Assembly: GCA_008690995.1 (NCBI GenBank)
Contig: VRMN01000001.1
Location: 1,798,001 to 1,862,000, forward strand
Direction: 5' to 3'
Length of the DNA stretch: 64,000 bases
Source: Porphyridium purpureum
Lineage: Eukaryota > Rhodophyta > Bangiophyceae > Porphyridiales > Porphyridiaceae
Below are positions 9,778 through 19,355 of this stretch, piece by piece. Made by a program: the position numbers and the translations under genes. The notes beneath the pieces were generated by a model. It ran no database searches. It was given only the letters and a program-made list of their open reading frames with translations, and was not told the origin of the DNA. How positions within the stretch are numbered: position 1 is the stretch's first letter; each line of letters starts with the position of its first letter.

Positions 9778-10650
9778 ATGGAAATCAAAGTGGTTGCGCT
9801 CCGCGTGGCCGCCGAGGACGCGCTGGCGATCGAACACACTTTGAGCAATGTGTCGTCGTCGGATACTCTGGGCACGTGTATGTCACGGTTCTTTGAGGAA
9901 GCGCTGCGAATACACCGGGCGCTAGAGTCATCTTCTTCCGGCTCTTCTTCTCGCAGTAGCGGGCAGAGAAGGGTTGCCGAAGTCATGTGGAGGACGCAAG
10001 CTAGACTCGTGCATGCCGGGCGCGTGTACGGCATGGAACACGTGCACAGTGAGACGCTCGAGAGTCTGAACATTGCGAATGGGGCTATTCTCAGGCTTCT
10101 GCCCCTACCTAATGTGCGATTCATTGAAGTGGAGCTCCGCGAAGATGAAAGGCAGGATGGTAACGTACCGTTACCGAGTGCACCGCAAGCAGAGCGGTCG
10201 CCCATACACGTGCGCGAGCTTCACCCCCGGGGAGCCATGTCATCAGGCGGCGTACGTGTTTGTGTTTTTGGCTCTCATTTCCAGGAGGGTGCGCGCGTCA
10301 AGTTTGGTACAATTGTGGTGCCCGCGATCCGCCACTCGCACGACCTTTTGGTTTGCACCGCGCCGGCACATGAGCCCGGTGTGGTTTCTGTGGAAGTCGA
10401 AATAAGTCCCATGCGTAATGGCGGCGTACGCAGAGCGCGCAAGAAGCAAAGTGAAGCGGATTCAGAATTTTCTGATCCTTCCGACTACACGCAGGATGGC
10501 GTTTCGTTTACATATGTCTCGTTAGCAGACTTGGACGGGACGCTTGCTCTTGTTTGCGAGTCTGGTGTGAAACCATTCGGTCAGGAAGTGTGCAATGACG
10601 AGGAACAAGCCGCGTCAGTGAACAACCAACCACCTCCCGGCATGACTTAG
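9778..10650 (+). CDS. Ubiquitin-like domain plus IPT/TIG domain protein, unknown function
   Basis: The protein has 290 residues. Residues about 1-115 resemble a ubiquitin-like fold, with a Ser-rich loop followed by RLVHAGRVYGMEHVHSETLE and LNIANGAILRLLP, which match the 'RLIFAGKxL...TL...I..GxxLHLV' pattern of ubiquitin-like domains. Residues about 160-250 look like an IPT/TIG immunoglobulin-like domain: GGVRVCVFGSHFQEGARVKFG, with later CTAPAHEPGVVSVEV and VSFTYV. TIG domains occur in transcription factors and surface receptors. I do not recognise this pairing in a named family. There is no signal peptide or membrane segment, so it is probably cytosolic or nuclear. ATG 9778 is the first in frame. 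Confidence 0.72.
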   Translation: MEIKVVALRVAAEDALAIEHTLSNVSSSDTLGTCMSRFFEEALRIHRALESSSSGSSSRSSGQRRVAEVMWRTQARLVHAGRVYGMEHVHSETLESLNIANGAILRLLPLPNVRFIEVELREDERQDGNVPLPSAPQAERSPIHVRELHPRGAMSSGGVRVCVFGSHFQEGARVKFGTIVVPAIRHSHDLLVCTAPAHEPGVVSVEVEISPMRNGGVRRARKKQSEADSEFSDPSDYTQDGVSFTYVSLADLDGTLALVCESGVKPFGQEVCNDEEQAASVNNQPPPGMT

Positions 10651-10725
10651 CGCACGTGTACCCGCGACAGAAGAAAGCGTCCTCTTGTTCATCCGTGTTT
10701 ATTTATCACACCGTCTCTGATCGCA

Positions 10726-12015
10726 TCAGAAGTTGATTTGAGTGCACTTGGACGGAGACTGCTCGGACGGGCAATATGGGCACTTGAAGCGTGAGTTTCC
10801 GCGTGGGAGACGCCCGATGCTGTTCTTGCACAAGGCGTGCCCGCAGAAGAGAATCATTGGCGGATTATCTGGCGTGCTCTCCTCGCGAGACACGGGACAT
10901 GCAAAGATGCTGTGAAATCGAAACTCTTGAGGGAGCGGAATCTCAACAGGTAAGTGGTCGGCTCCGGTCCATTCCGATGACTCGTTCATAGGGGTACGGA
11001 TGCGCGATGCCTTGGAGAGCACGGGTATGGCCAGGGTGCCTGCACTGACGACGACGTGTAGGGCGCTGTCTTGCGCCATGCCCAGAATCCGACACGAGTC
11101 ACGTGAGAAAGTTTCGATTACTTGTGACCACATGGTTTCCGACACCAGGGGAGCGTATGGAGAGGTTTCGAGCCTTGTGGCATACAGAAGGAACCCCATA
11201 TGTCGCTGAATGTCGGGCAGTGACGATTTCGCGAAGCGCCCAAAGTGCTCCCGCGCATACTTGACGGCACCAGCACGATCCCTCTGCAGCAGCAGTCGAA
11301 TAAATTCCACACTGTGCAGTCGAAACTCGAGCGTGGACTCAATGGCCTCCAGCTGCTCTCGATGCGCAGTGACCCAGGCAATAGCCCTTTGCACATTGTG
11401 CTTTCTGAGTTCTTCCAGGATACTGTACATCTCGTGGTAGGCGCTCGACGTATTTGCCTCAATGGGCGCGCCGGCTTCGCGGACATAATTGTCAGCGAGT
11501 TGGAACATGCCCTCACGGAACAAATGCGTCGCGATTGCGACGTGTATTTTCTGCGGGTCCAGCACCGCGCTCGATTGGTAGGCCTTTTCAATGTCCAGCA
11601 CAACAAGCTTGTCCACAAGCTTGATGATCTTGTTGATTCCGTTATACACCTCTCGTTGCTCTACCACCAATTTCTTCTGGACCTGCTCAACCACATTGCG
11701 CTTACCCGTGGTGGACGGCACGATTGACATGGCTTCCTCCGACGTACTCTTGAAGCCAGCGCTATCTCTGGCCGGTGCTTGCGAGTCGACGTCCATCATC
11801 GAAGCCACGCCCGTCTCGTCTGCGTCGTGGCCTGTGCCCGGCGCGGCTCCACTGTCATCCTGCGACATGCCTCCCGTGTCCCACGCGTTCCGCGCGCGCT
11901 GCATTTGTTCAATGAGCTCGTCCAAGTGCCTTGCACAGCTATCGTGCAGCAGCTGCTGCTTGAGCTGCAGAGCGTTCAGCTCATGCTCGACCGAACACAG
12001 ATCCTCAAACCCCAT
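10726..12015 (-). CDS. RMND5/Gid2-type RING subunit of the GID/CTLH E3 ubiquitin ligase
   Basis: This 429-residue protein matches yeast Gid2/Rmd5 and animal RMND5. It starts with a predicted coiled coil (SVEHELNALQLKQQLLHD), then LisH- and CTLH-like helices (IATHLFREGMFQLADNYV; EELRKHNVQRAIAWV; LEFRLHSVEFIRLL), and ends with the degenerate GID RING: HSIFACPVSREESTPDNPP, then FCGHALCKNSIGRL and FKCPYCPSE. Several usual zinc ligands are replaced in this family, as seen here. The complex degrades gluconeogenic and other N-degron substrates. ATG 12015 (MGFEDLCSVE) is preferred because the upstream ATGs would overlap the start of the divergent ankyrin gene. Confidence 0.9.
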   Translation of the reverse strand: MGFEDLCSVEHELNALQLKQQLLHDSCARHLDELIEQMQRARNAWDTGGMSQDDSGAAPGTGHDADETGVASMMDVDSQAPARDSAGFKSTSEEAMSIVPSTTGKRNVVEQVQKKLVVEQREVYNGINKIIKLVDKLVVLDIEKAYQSSAVLDPQKIHVAIATHLFREGMFQLADNYVREAGAPIEANTSSAYHEMYSILEELRKHNVQRAIAWVTAHREQLEAIESTLEFRLHSVEFIRLLLQRDRAGAVKYAREHFGRFAKSSLPDIQRHMGFLLYATRLETSPYAPLVSETMWSQVIETFSRDSCRILGMAQDSALHVVVSAGTLAIPVLSKASRIRTPMNESSEWTGADHLPVEIPLPQEFRFHSIFACPVSREESTPDNPPMILFCGHALCKNSIGRLPRGNSRFKCPYCPSEQSPSKCTQINF

Positions 12016-12151
12016 CACGCCACCAAGAAGGCCTGCGCTCTCCCTTGTCGCGCTTGTTCTGCAAAGTCGATAAAGTGCGTCGTGGTGTAACGTCTTAGGG
12101 AACCCTGGCGGGCATGCATGCGTGGTGGTCTGTGTAGCTTGGTTGGTCAGC
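12016..12151. promoter_or_regulatory. Compact bidirectional promoter (RMND5 / ankyrin gene)
   Basis: Only 136 bases separate the two divergent start codons, so both promoters and 5' leaders must share this stretch. No TATA motif is evident. Confidence 0.4.
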
Positions 12152-14701
12152 ATGGAAGAATCAAGTGCGCGTCGCGCAGTCAAGCGCGCGAAATTGGAGA
12201 CGGACAGGGCGCCGCCAGGCGCCTTGGAGCTGTGCTTGGCCGCGCAAGGCGATGCGGAGGAGCTGCGTCGTATTCTGGCGCTCGGAGCTCAAGTCGATGC
12301 ACGTGACGAAGATGGTCGGACGGCGCTCATGCGCGCCGCGTCGTGTGGAAGTGAGTCGTGTCTTGGCATTCTGCTGGACGGAGGCGCAGAAACTCAGCTG
12401 GGTGACCAGGCCGGGTGGACGGCGCTGGTTTGGGCAGTGCGCCAGCGACACGTCGGGTGTGTCCGGGTTTTGATTGAACACGGTACGGACTTGGACTTTG
12501 TGGATTTGAAAGGATGGACAGCTAGTATGCATGCGGCAGCAACGGAAAACGACGCGTGCTTGCGTGCTCTTCTCGAGAATGGCGCAGACGTGTCTGCGGC
12601 AAATTTTGAAGGGACGACGGCGCTGATGCTTGCGGCCGCGACGAACAGCGAAGCATGTTTGCGGCTTCTCTTGGACACAGGTGCTGACGTTTCCTGTGCA
12701 GGATCGACGGGCATGACGGCGCTGATGTATGCTGTGGGGAATGGACATGAGACGTCTGTCCGGATGTTGCTTCAGAGTGGAGCAGACATCTCCGCCACAG
12801 ATTCGTATGGAATGACGCCATTGATGCATGCGGCGGTAACCGGTAACGAAACGTGTTTGAAAGTTCTGATCGAAAATGGTGCGGCACTTGATGCCAGGGA
12901 CGAAAACGGCATCACTTCGCTGACCTATGCGGCTGGGAATGGTGGAGACGCGTCGCTGCGAATGCTGCTTGACGCGGACGCGGACATGTCCATCGCAGAT
13001 TCATTTGGAAGGACAGCATTGATGTATGCAGCGGATAACGGGGACATTTCGTGCGTGCAGCTTCTTCTAAAGCATGGATGCGACGTACTTGTTGTCGATT
13101 CAAAGAGAATGAATGCCCTGATGTGGGCAGCTTCTTCCGGCCATGCCGATTGCCTCCGTCTGCTGCTTACTCATTGCACTGACGTGAATATGCGCGATCT
13201 GGAAGGTCGAACAGTGCTTATGCACGCGGCCATGAAAGGTCGTGAATCATGTTTGCGTGCCGTGTTTGAGCATGGGCCAGACTTTGCGCTCACCGATCGC
13301 AAAGGCAGGAACCTCTTGATGTGGGCCGCAAATGCTGGCCACGAACTGATTGTTCGTCTACTACTTGAGCGCATTCGCACGTTGCTTGATCCTGTTGCAT
13401 TTGCCGCATTCATCAATAAGAAGGATGGCTTTGGAGCAACTGCGCTGCTCCATGCCGTTCATAACGGACATGCAGCGTGCACCGAGCAATTGCTCGATGC
13501 CGGTGTAGAGACAGCTGTAAGATACTCGGATGGAAGGACTGCTCTGATGCTCGCAGCCAAGTGCGGGCACGCGGCTTGCCTCCAACTCTTAGTATCCCGC
13601 AGTGGAGAGTTGAATACGCAGTCTTCTCAGGGATGGACCGCTTTGATGTACGCAGTGGAAAATGGGCAGCAAGCCTGTTTGCAACTTCTCTTGGAGCGTG
13701 GGGCGGACCTCAACAGGACTGATCCGTACGGCATGAATGCTGTGATGCTTGCAGTCAGCCGTGGACACGCCGCGTGCGTCCGTTTGTTGATTGAATACGG
13801 TGTAAACACAAATGTAGCATCGCGCACAGGGTGGACGGCCTTGATGTACGCTGCGCGAGCAGGCCACCAAGGCTGTCTGAAGCTCTTGCTGGACGGAGAT
13901 GCGCATACGAACCAAACTGACCGTCTTCAGTGGACCGCACTGATGCAAGCCGCACATCATGGTCACCAAGATTGCGTTCAGATTCTGCTTACCAGCTGTA
14001 CAGATGCGAAAGCGATAAACCTGGAAGGCTTCAACGCTCTTATGCTGGCGGCTGGGAAAGGGCACACTGCTTGCGCTCACTTGCTGATCAAGCATGGCGT
14101 CGATGTAAGTGTGGCGTCGAACAATGGCGTTACCGCATTGATGGCGTCCGCGGCAAGAGGGCACACGGCCTGCGTTAGTTTATTGCTGCAGAATGGCGCC
14201 TCGGCAGACATGGTGACCTCAACCGGCGTGAGTGCGCTCGGGATGGCCGCGGCAGCTGGCGAGGACGAATGTGTCCGCCTTCTTGTCCAGTATGATGCTC
14301 CCAAAAAGGACTTGGCCGCGTTTAACACGCTGCGCGCCCTGGCCCATGGAAGTGGTCGGAAACCGAGCGCGCGTACCTCTGCCGGTCGCGATTGGGCGGA
14401 ACTGAAGACTGCTCACCTTTTGACGCGGCACGGCGCATCCGCAAACGCAATTGGCACTCGCGGCGACACGCCGCTGGACATATTGGCGCTATGCAGAAAT
14501 CGAACTTTGCAGCACGCCTCACATTTATTTGCGCTCTTCATCCTTGACGGTGCAGACATCAACCGTCATGCAGAACACATGGAAACGGCCATGATGGTTC
14601 TCTTCAAACGTGCGGTTGGTGACATGGAGATTGAGAGCCTGCTGGTCGCAAACGCTGGTCTTTTCAGTCGGCCCCACATATCGCGCATTGTCCTACAGTA
14701 A
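12152..14701 (+). CDS. Long ankyrin-repeat protein (about 21-22 repeats)
   Basis: The protein has 849 residues, almost all ankyrin repeats of 33 residues. The repeat consensus is strikingly regular: G.TALM.AA..GH..CL.LLL..GADV....D. The Cys in the second helix is kept in most repeats, which is not part of the general ankyrin consensus and recalls the Giardia 21.1 ankyrin proteins. Repeat 12 carries a nine-residue insertion (IRTLLDPVAFAAFI region, around residue 405-420), and after repeat 21 the pattern loosens into a more divergent C-terminal part. The N-terminus is short and basic (MEESSARRAVKRAKLE). There is no kinase, MYND, F-box or membrane segment. Function is unknown; a protein-binding scaffold is the safe inference. 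ATG 12152 is the first in frame. Confidence 0.9.
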   Translation: MEESSARRAVKRAKLETDRAPPGALELCLAAQGDAEELRRILALGAQVDARDEDGRTALMRAASCGSESCLGILLDGGAETQLGDQAGWTALVWAVRQRHVGCVRVLIEHGTDLDFVDLKGWTASMHAAATENDACLRALLENGADVSAANFEGTTALMLAAATNSEACLRLLLDTGADVSCAGSTGMTALMYAVGNGHETSVRMLLQSGADISATDSYGMTPLMHAAVTGNETCLKVLIENGAALDARDENGITSLTYAAGNGGDASLRMLLDADADMSIADSFGRTALMYAADNGDISCVQLLLKHGCDVLVVDSKRMNALMWAASSGHADCLRLLLTHCTDVNMRDLEGRTVLMHAAMKGRESCLRAVFEHGPDFALTDRKGRNLLMWAANAGHELIVRLLLERIRTLLDPVAFAAFINKKDGFGATALLHAVHNGHAACTEQLLDAGVETAVRYSDGRTALMLAAKCGHAACLQLLVSRSGELNTQSSQGWTALMYAVENGQQACLQLLLERGADLNRTDPYGMNAVMLAVSRGHAACVRLLIEYGVNTNVASRTGWTALMYAARAGHQGCLKLLLDGDAHTNQTDRLQWTALMQAAHHGHQDCVQILLTSCTDAKAINLEGFNALMLAAGKGHTACAHLLIKHGVDVSVASNNGVTALMASAARGHTACVSLLLQNGASADMVTSTGVSALGMAAAAGEDECVRLLVQYDAPKKDLAAFNTLRALAHGSGRKPSARTSAGRDWAELKTAHLLTRHGASANAIGTRGDTPLDILALCRNRTLQHASHLFALFILDGADINRHAEHMETAMMVLFKRAVGDMEIESLLVANAGLFSRPHISRIVLQ

Positions 14702-14864
14702 AGCCAAACATCGCAACGTATGTCGAAGCTTCCGAGTTGCTGTCAAAGTTTTCATGTTCCACTTTTCGCGTCTTCGCGGTTACGGCACGAGCGCGAGGCT
14801 CGGTGATGCAGTCGGCAGACGCATCTTCCCCGAAATACTGTTTGTTGGATGACTCCACGATCTG

Positions 14865-16295
14865 ATGCGTGGCGAGGTCGAGCAGGATCGTCTATGGGCA
14901 CTACTGAACAGAAGCTCAGGAGCTGGCAACACGGGAGGCGTCGTGCAGGCAGAACAGGTCGACTATGTGCGCCGACTTCTGGGCAGCAAGCCGTCAAACG
15001 CAGCATGGCTACTGGCTGCAGTGCGCGCGCGCTTTGCGTGGCTACCGCCGTGCAAGCAGCGGCTGGTGGCCGGCATTTTTCGCGTTTGCTTTGCTAACTT
15101 TGAGCACCGCGCTTTCCTGTCCACTTTGAGCGAGCTGCTGGGGATTGGCCGCGTGGATGAACGGGCCAAGAAGCTACTGCTCCAGGTGCTTTTACGGTTG
15201 CGGTGCATCGACCGCGCCGCGGAACAGCGGTACAATCAAGGGGCTGTGACCACGAGTATCGCGTCTGCCGCTGACGAGCAGCAAGCAAGGATGAGTGAGA
15301 CTGACTGTGAGCGTGGCTCTGAGCCCAAGCCGTCGAACCAGAACACGCAGACGGCGCCAAATATCTTTGAAGACGCTGCGCGCCAACGAATTTGCACATG
15401 GCTCGAGGCGCCAAAGAGCGAAAGCCTGGAATGTATCACGTCAGACGTTGTTGCGCTTCTGGAAAGCCGGACTCCCGTTGCGGGCCTTGAGCCAGTAGGA
15501 AGAGCACTTCGCCAGCTCAGCACACATTCTCAGGTCTTAATTTCGTGTGTTGGCTCTTTAGTCCAACTTTGCTTGGATGCGCAGCAAGACAGGTGCTCAG
15601 ACGTAGGCCCCAGCGGAGCGCCGCCGCGTGTATTTATTCGAGCCGTGGTAGTCCAAGCGCTCTTATCCTGCTTCTTGCTACCCATGCTTCAAACGCTCGT
15701 CGAACCAGCTCCTCGTGTGCTCATGACTGTCCTCGAGACCATGGCGATGCACTGCCCGGCAGAAACGATTCAGCTTCTGTTCTCCGACGAACAGGTCATG
15801 CATTCCATGAGCGCTCCTACATCGGAGGTGCTTGTACGAATCTGCGCCAAATGCGCGACGTCAAACGCCCATGTTGCTCTTGCCGTTTTTGAGACCAGCA
15901 GAAGCGAATCGACGATCGAGTCATGGTCGAACTTTGGCGGGGCGCCTGCCCGGCGCTGGCTGACCGCACCGAGTATCGTGTGGACCGAGCATACAGTCAA
16001 GGTGGTGGAAACGCTGCTCAGCATGGTGGCAGAGAGTGCGCGCGGCGAGCGCCAGGAAGCCACTCAAGACGTCGAGCCACACGAAAAGTTGCTGACTGAG
16101 CTTGCTCGCGGGATGAGCTTGCACGCGCTGAATGTCAAGTCTTCGTTGCGCTTTGCGCGCCTTGCGATGAACATGCTCAGCTCGATCGACGCCAGTCGAT
16201 GCGACGACTTTCGAGCGGCTCTTAGGACAGCGATGACCCAAAGCGGCTCGTTTCTCGCCAAGCGAGTGCTCGAGAAGTTGCAAGTGCCGGCTTAA
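14865..16295 (+). CDS. Possible Fanconi anaemia group E (FANCE)-like helical-repeat protein
   Basis: The protein has 476 residues, is all-helical in appearance and rich in Leu, Ala and Cys, with a low-complexity break around residues 130-165. The order of motifs in the C-terminal half resembles FANCE: a conserved W-T-E helix (IVWTEHTVKVVETLL) and a final repeat with SLRFARLAMNML followed by a DFRAALRTAMTQSGSFLAKR-type ending, as in the FANC repeats at the FANCE C-terminus. FANCE bridges the Fanconi core complex and FANCD2 in interstrand crosslink repair. The match is from memory of motif layout only, so the name is tentative; another HEAT-like protein is possible. It follows the ankyrin gene on the same strand after 163 bases. 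Confidence 0.5.
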   Translation: MRGEVEQDRLWALLNRSSGAGNTGGVVQAEQVDYVRRLLGSKPSNAAWLLAAVRARFAWLPPCKQRLVAGIFRVCFANFEHRAFLSTLSELLGIGRVDERAKKLLLQVLLRLRCIDRAAEQRYNQGAVTTSIASAADEQQARMSETDCERGSEPKPSNQNTQTAPNIFEDAARQRICTWLEAPKSESLECITSDVVALLESRTPVAGLEPVGRALRQLSTHSQVLISCVGSLVQLCLDAQQDRCSDVGPSGAPPRVFIRAVVVQALLSCFLLPMLQTLVEPAPRVLMTVLETMAMHCPAETIQLLFSDEQVMHSMSAPTSEVLVRICAKCATSNAHVALAVFETSRSESTIESWSNFGGAPARRWLTAPSIVWTEHTVKVVETLLSMVAESARGERQEATQDVEPHEKLLTELARGMSLHALNVKSSLRFARLAMNMLSSIDASRCDDFRAALRTAMTQSGSFLAKRVLEKLQVPA

Positions 16296-16417
16296 AAACA
16301 TAGTCTTTTAATTTTTATATTCTTTTCAGTTTCTGTGGAGAAGGACGCTCCTTCTCTTTAGTTCGTGCATTACGTACGCGACGAAAGACACGTGTATGAA
16401 CAACGCACATTGCGAGA

Positions 16418-17731
16418 TTAAGCACCCATACGCGACACCGGGGCGGCGGTCGGCACCATTTCCGGCACAACGAGAACATAGTTGGGAGAGGGCGCATATA
16501 CATTCTTGTCCAGGTTGATCAACAGCCCCGTCGTCGGATGCACGAAAAATAGGGAGAGCGTATCATTGTCGGTGTTGGCTACCACCATCACGCGTCCTGA
16601 TGGGTCAAAGCTGAAATGGCGCGGCGTCTTGCCTCCAGATGGTACGATTTCAACCAAACTCAATGTGTGCCCCTTCTCGGCCTCGATACGGAACACTGCG
16701 AGCGTGTCCGAGAATCGGTTGGCCACATATAAGAATCGGCCGTCCGGTCCGACCTTGATCTCCGCACAGTGTGTCTTTCCGACATAGCCCTTTGGGATTG
16801 TGCTGATGGTCTGCACGACACGAAGCGCCACTTTGCTCGTGTCCGCCTCATCATCGACCCCGCCGCTCACAATCTCCGAAGCCACCGATGCGTCAAACTG
16901 CAGCACATCGACGGTCGAGTCGAGCTCGTTCACCACGTACGCAACCTGGTTGCATGGGTGGAACACAAAATGGCGCGGGCCGTGGCCAGCCTGCAACAAA
17001 AGCGCACCGCGGTGCGCAAGCCGTCCTGTCTCGCGGTCCAGCACAAGCTGGTGGACGCACTCCTCTCCTAAATCTGGCACAAAGTAGAGCGCGAAACGTG
17101 ACGGTTCTCGCTCTGGTGCTGGTACCACACAATGCGTGTGGCTCCACCCTTGGCGGCGCGCTAGATGTTCTCGTCGGTCTGGCTTGGAATCCTGGCAGTA
17201 GTCATATCCCGGGCGGCGGTGCACGTCGGCCACGGAGCCCAGCGTGCCGTCGACGTTCAGGTGCACAGTCGAAACGGTGGCATCCCAGTAGTTGACGACC
17301 AGCGCGAAGCGTCGCTGCGCGTCGTGCACAACGTAGCACGTCGACCGGCCGGCGGCGTCTGTCTGTGATTGCAGGTTCAGCGCGCCAGTTTGGCGGTCGA
17401 TCTTAAACTGGAAAACCTTGCCATTTGTGTCAATTCGTTCATTCACGACGTACAGGTTGTCGTCATACACCTTCATGAACGCCGGATTCGGGCAGGCGTC
17501 AGAGACGGCGCAGCCCTTTCCAGAAACGGCAGCGGACGAGAACTGCTCGCCAGCGCCTGTGCCCAGCGCCAACGGCTTGAGCGACGGCTGGTCAACGTCC
17601 AGCAGAAATCCAGACACGCCACTCGCCTCTGTCCCGTGCGGCTGATGCGCGAGCAACGCGTGGTCGCTGTATCCTGACACATACACCAGCACTCGTCCCC
17701 TGGACGCCTCGGGCATCGCGTCCACCTCCAT
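16418..17731 (-). CDS. 6-phosphogluconolactonase of the lactonase (seven-bladed propeller) family
   Basis: A 437-residue protein of the lactonase family (E. coli Pgl/YbhE type), distinct from the NagB-like 6-phosphogluconolactonases. These hydrolyse 6-phosphogluconolactone in the oxidative pentose phosphate pathway; some relatives act on other lactones. Recurrent blade motifs are visible: a VYVSGYSDHALLA start, GWSHTHCVV, GPRHFVFHP, FLYVANRFSDTLAVF, GKTPRHFSFDPSGR and VVANTDNDTLSLF. No obvious organelle presequence follows ATG 17731 (MEVDAMPEA). The leader before it is GA-rich on the sense strand (plus-strand 17755-17815 is pyrimidine-rich), supporting this start over one 45 codons upstream. 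Confidence 0.85.
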   Translation of the reverse strand: MEVDAMPEASRGRVLVYVSGYSDHALLAHQPHGTEASGVSGFLLDVDQPSLKPLALGTGAGEQFSSAAVSGKGCAVSDACPNPAFMKVYDDNLYVVNERIDTNGKVFQFKIDRQTGALNLQSQTDAAGRSTCYVVHDAQRRFALVVNYWDATVSTVHLNVDGTLGSVADVHRRPGYDYCQDSKPDRREHLARRQGWSHTHCVVPAPEREPSRFALYFVPDLGEECVHQLVLDRETGRLAHRGALLLQAGHGPRHFVFHPCNQVAYVVNELDSTVDVLQFDASVASEIVSGGVDDEADTSKVALRVVQTISTIPKGYVGKTHCAEIKVGPDGRFLYVANRFSDTLAVFRIEAEKGHTLSLVEIVPSGGKTPRHFSFDPSGRVMVVANTDNDTLSLFFVHPTTGLLINLDKNVYAPSPNYVLVVPEMVPTAAPVSRMGA

Positions 17732-19355
17732 CCTTTCACACAACACCCTATAACCCTCCCTCCCCCTCTCCCTTCCTCCCTCCGTCCCTCCGTCTGTCTC
17801 TCTCTCTGTAACTCTTGCAACCCGCGGCCTCACCAATGTTGTTCCGCTCACCTTCCTGCGACGCACGTCTCCTCCCTCCCGAGCCCAGCCGCTGCTTCAC
17901 TTCTGCGCGACGCCGCACGCCGCGTCGCGCTTTTATACTGCGCGCGGTGCGTCAGCCGCACCAACGTAGCGGCCAGGCGCCCATCGCGCCAGCTGCCGAG
18001 TGTGTGCGCAGCACAAGCCGTCGCAGCAGCCGCCACAGGAGCGCCGGTGACGTCCCGCTTGCTCCATTCCACGCAGCCGTTCGCATCTAAAACCGCCGCA
18101 ATTTCGCACGCGCTTTAGATTTTTCCCCCGTTTCCGATTTCGGCCCCCGCCCCGCCGGTTGTTTGTAGCAGTGGTAATGATGATGATGATGATGATGGTA
18201 ATAATAATAAGAAGAAGAAGAAGACTCCGATTGCTTCCGCTTCCCGTAGCGCACAAACAAACAGAACACGCGAGTGATTGCAGATGACGTGGATGTACAC
18301 TCCTTGCATTAATTCGACTGCTCATACTTATTTGCGCTATTTTTGTTATAACCTGTTCGGGCGGGGTGTATGTATTTTGAAACACACACACTCGCGGACC
18401 TATTTAATTATTCTGAGTCTGCTGTGTGTAAAAGCGTTTTGCGTGCGTGTCTGTCTGTCGGTCAGTCCGTGCATGGAACGCGATTTATTGCTTACGAACC
18501 GCGGCACATCGCGTCCAAAGAGGCAGTGTGCGTGTCTGATTTTGATGACGCGCACAACGCGCTGATCTGCAACGTGCTTTCTGTTACACACACACGCGCG
18601 GTTTGCGTGCCAGCCCGGTTTTACCTGCTTTTTTGTTGTTGGCTTGCAGTCACCATCAAACTGTAAAAGGGAACATAAGCAAAAATAGGACAGAGAGAAA
18701 AAGACAACCCGAGCTCCGCTAGTTCCCCCCCAAGGAAACGGCTCGCGAGGTCGAGCTCAGTTGCAAAGTTATTTGGATGCGGAGGCACGGCATGGGGCTT
18801 CATCGTAAATGAGCATGTTTGCGTAGAGATGGCGCGTGGGACGCGTCGGTGCTCATGATGATGATTTGGCTTCCACGCCCATGATGGCTCACAACGCGTG
18901 TCCGACACGCATCGGATTTCGTCCGACGCGTGACTTCCCTCGACCCACCCGGACACGTAACCCCGCGGAAGCGCTATGGCGTGAATCCGGGGTCGTTGCG
19001 TGTGGGGAAAAAGGCGGACGTGAGCGGCGCACGGATCGCGGTAAGGTGTAACAATTGGAAGAAGTCGGTGGGTTCGCTGGCACAACTCGTGCCGCGCAAC
19101 GGCTTGCTGAGCCGGATTTTCAGGTGATCGGGCTGACGACACGCAGTAACGGCGGACGGATGCGGCGGATTCTGGTGACGGAACCTCGCAACGGACACAC
19201 GCTGCGGTGACGTTTCGAAAACGAGGAATCCAAAACTCGGAAAGCTTGATTGTTGTGCGGTTGGGCGCGGCACGGAAGCGAAGGACGAAAGATTTGCGGA
19301 GAGACGGGCGAACAGTTTGAGCAGCATGCGCACTGGGTTTCCTTCATAAGTTTCC
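17732..19355. other. Long intergenic region with microsatellite
   Basis: No convincing gene is seen. It holds the promoter of the lactonase gene and, at about 18175-18222, a run of trinucleotide repeats (ATG/ATA/AGA units). Frames up to about 170 codons exist on the minus strand at 18621-19142, but their composition is unlike coding sequence and they match nothing I know. Confidence 0.45.
17931..17937 (-). promoter_or_regulatory. TATA-like box for the lactonase gene
   Basis: The minus strand reads CAGTATAAAAGCG about 200 bases upstream of the start codon at 17731. Confidence 0.4.

Noticed and set aside
18621-19142. 173-codon minus-strand frame in the 17.7-19.4 kb spacer
   Set aside because: No recognisable domain, no start context and no conserved-looking segments.
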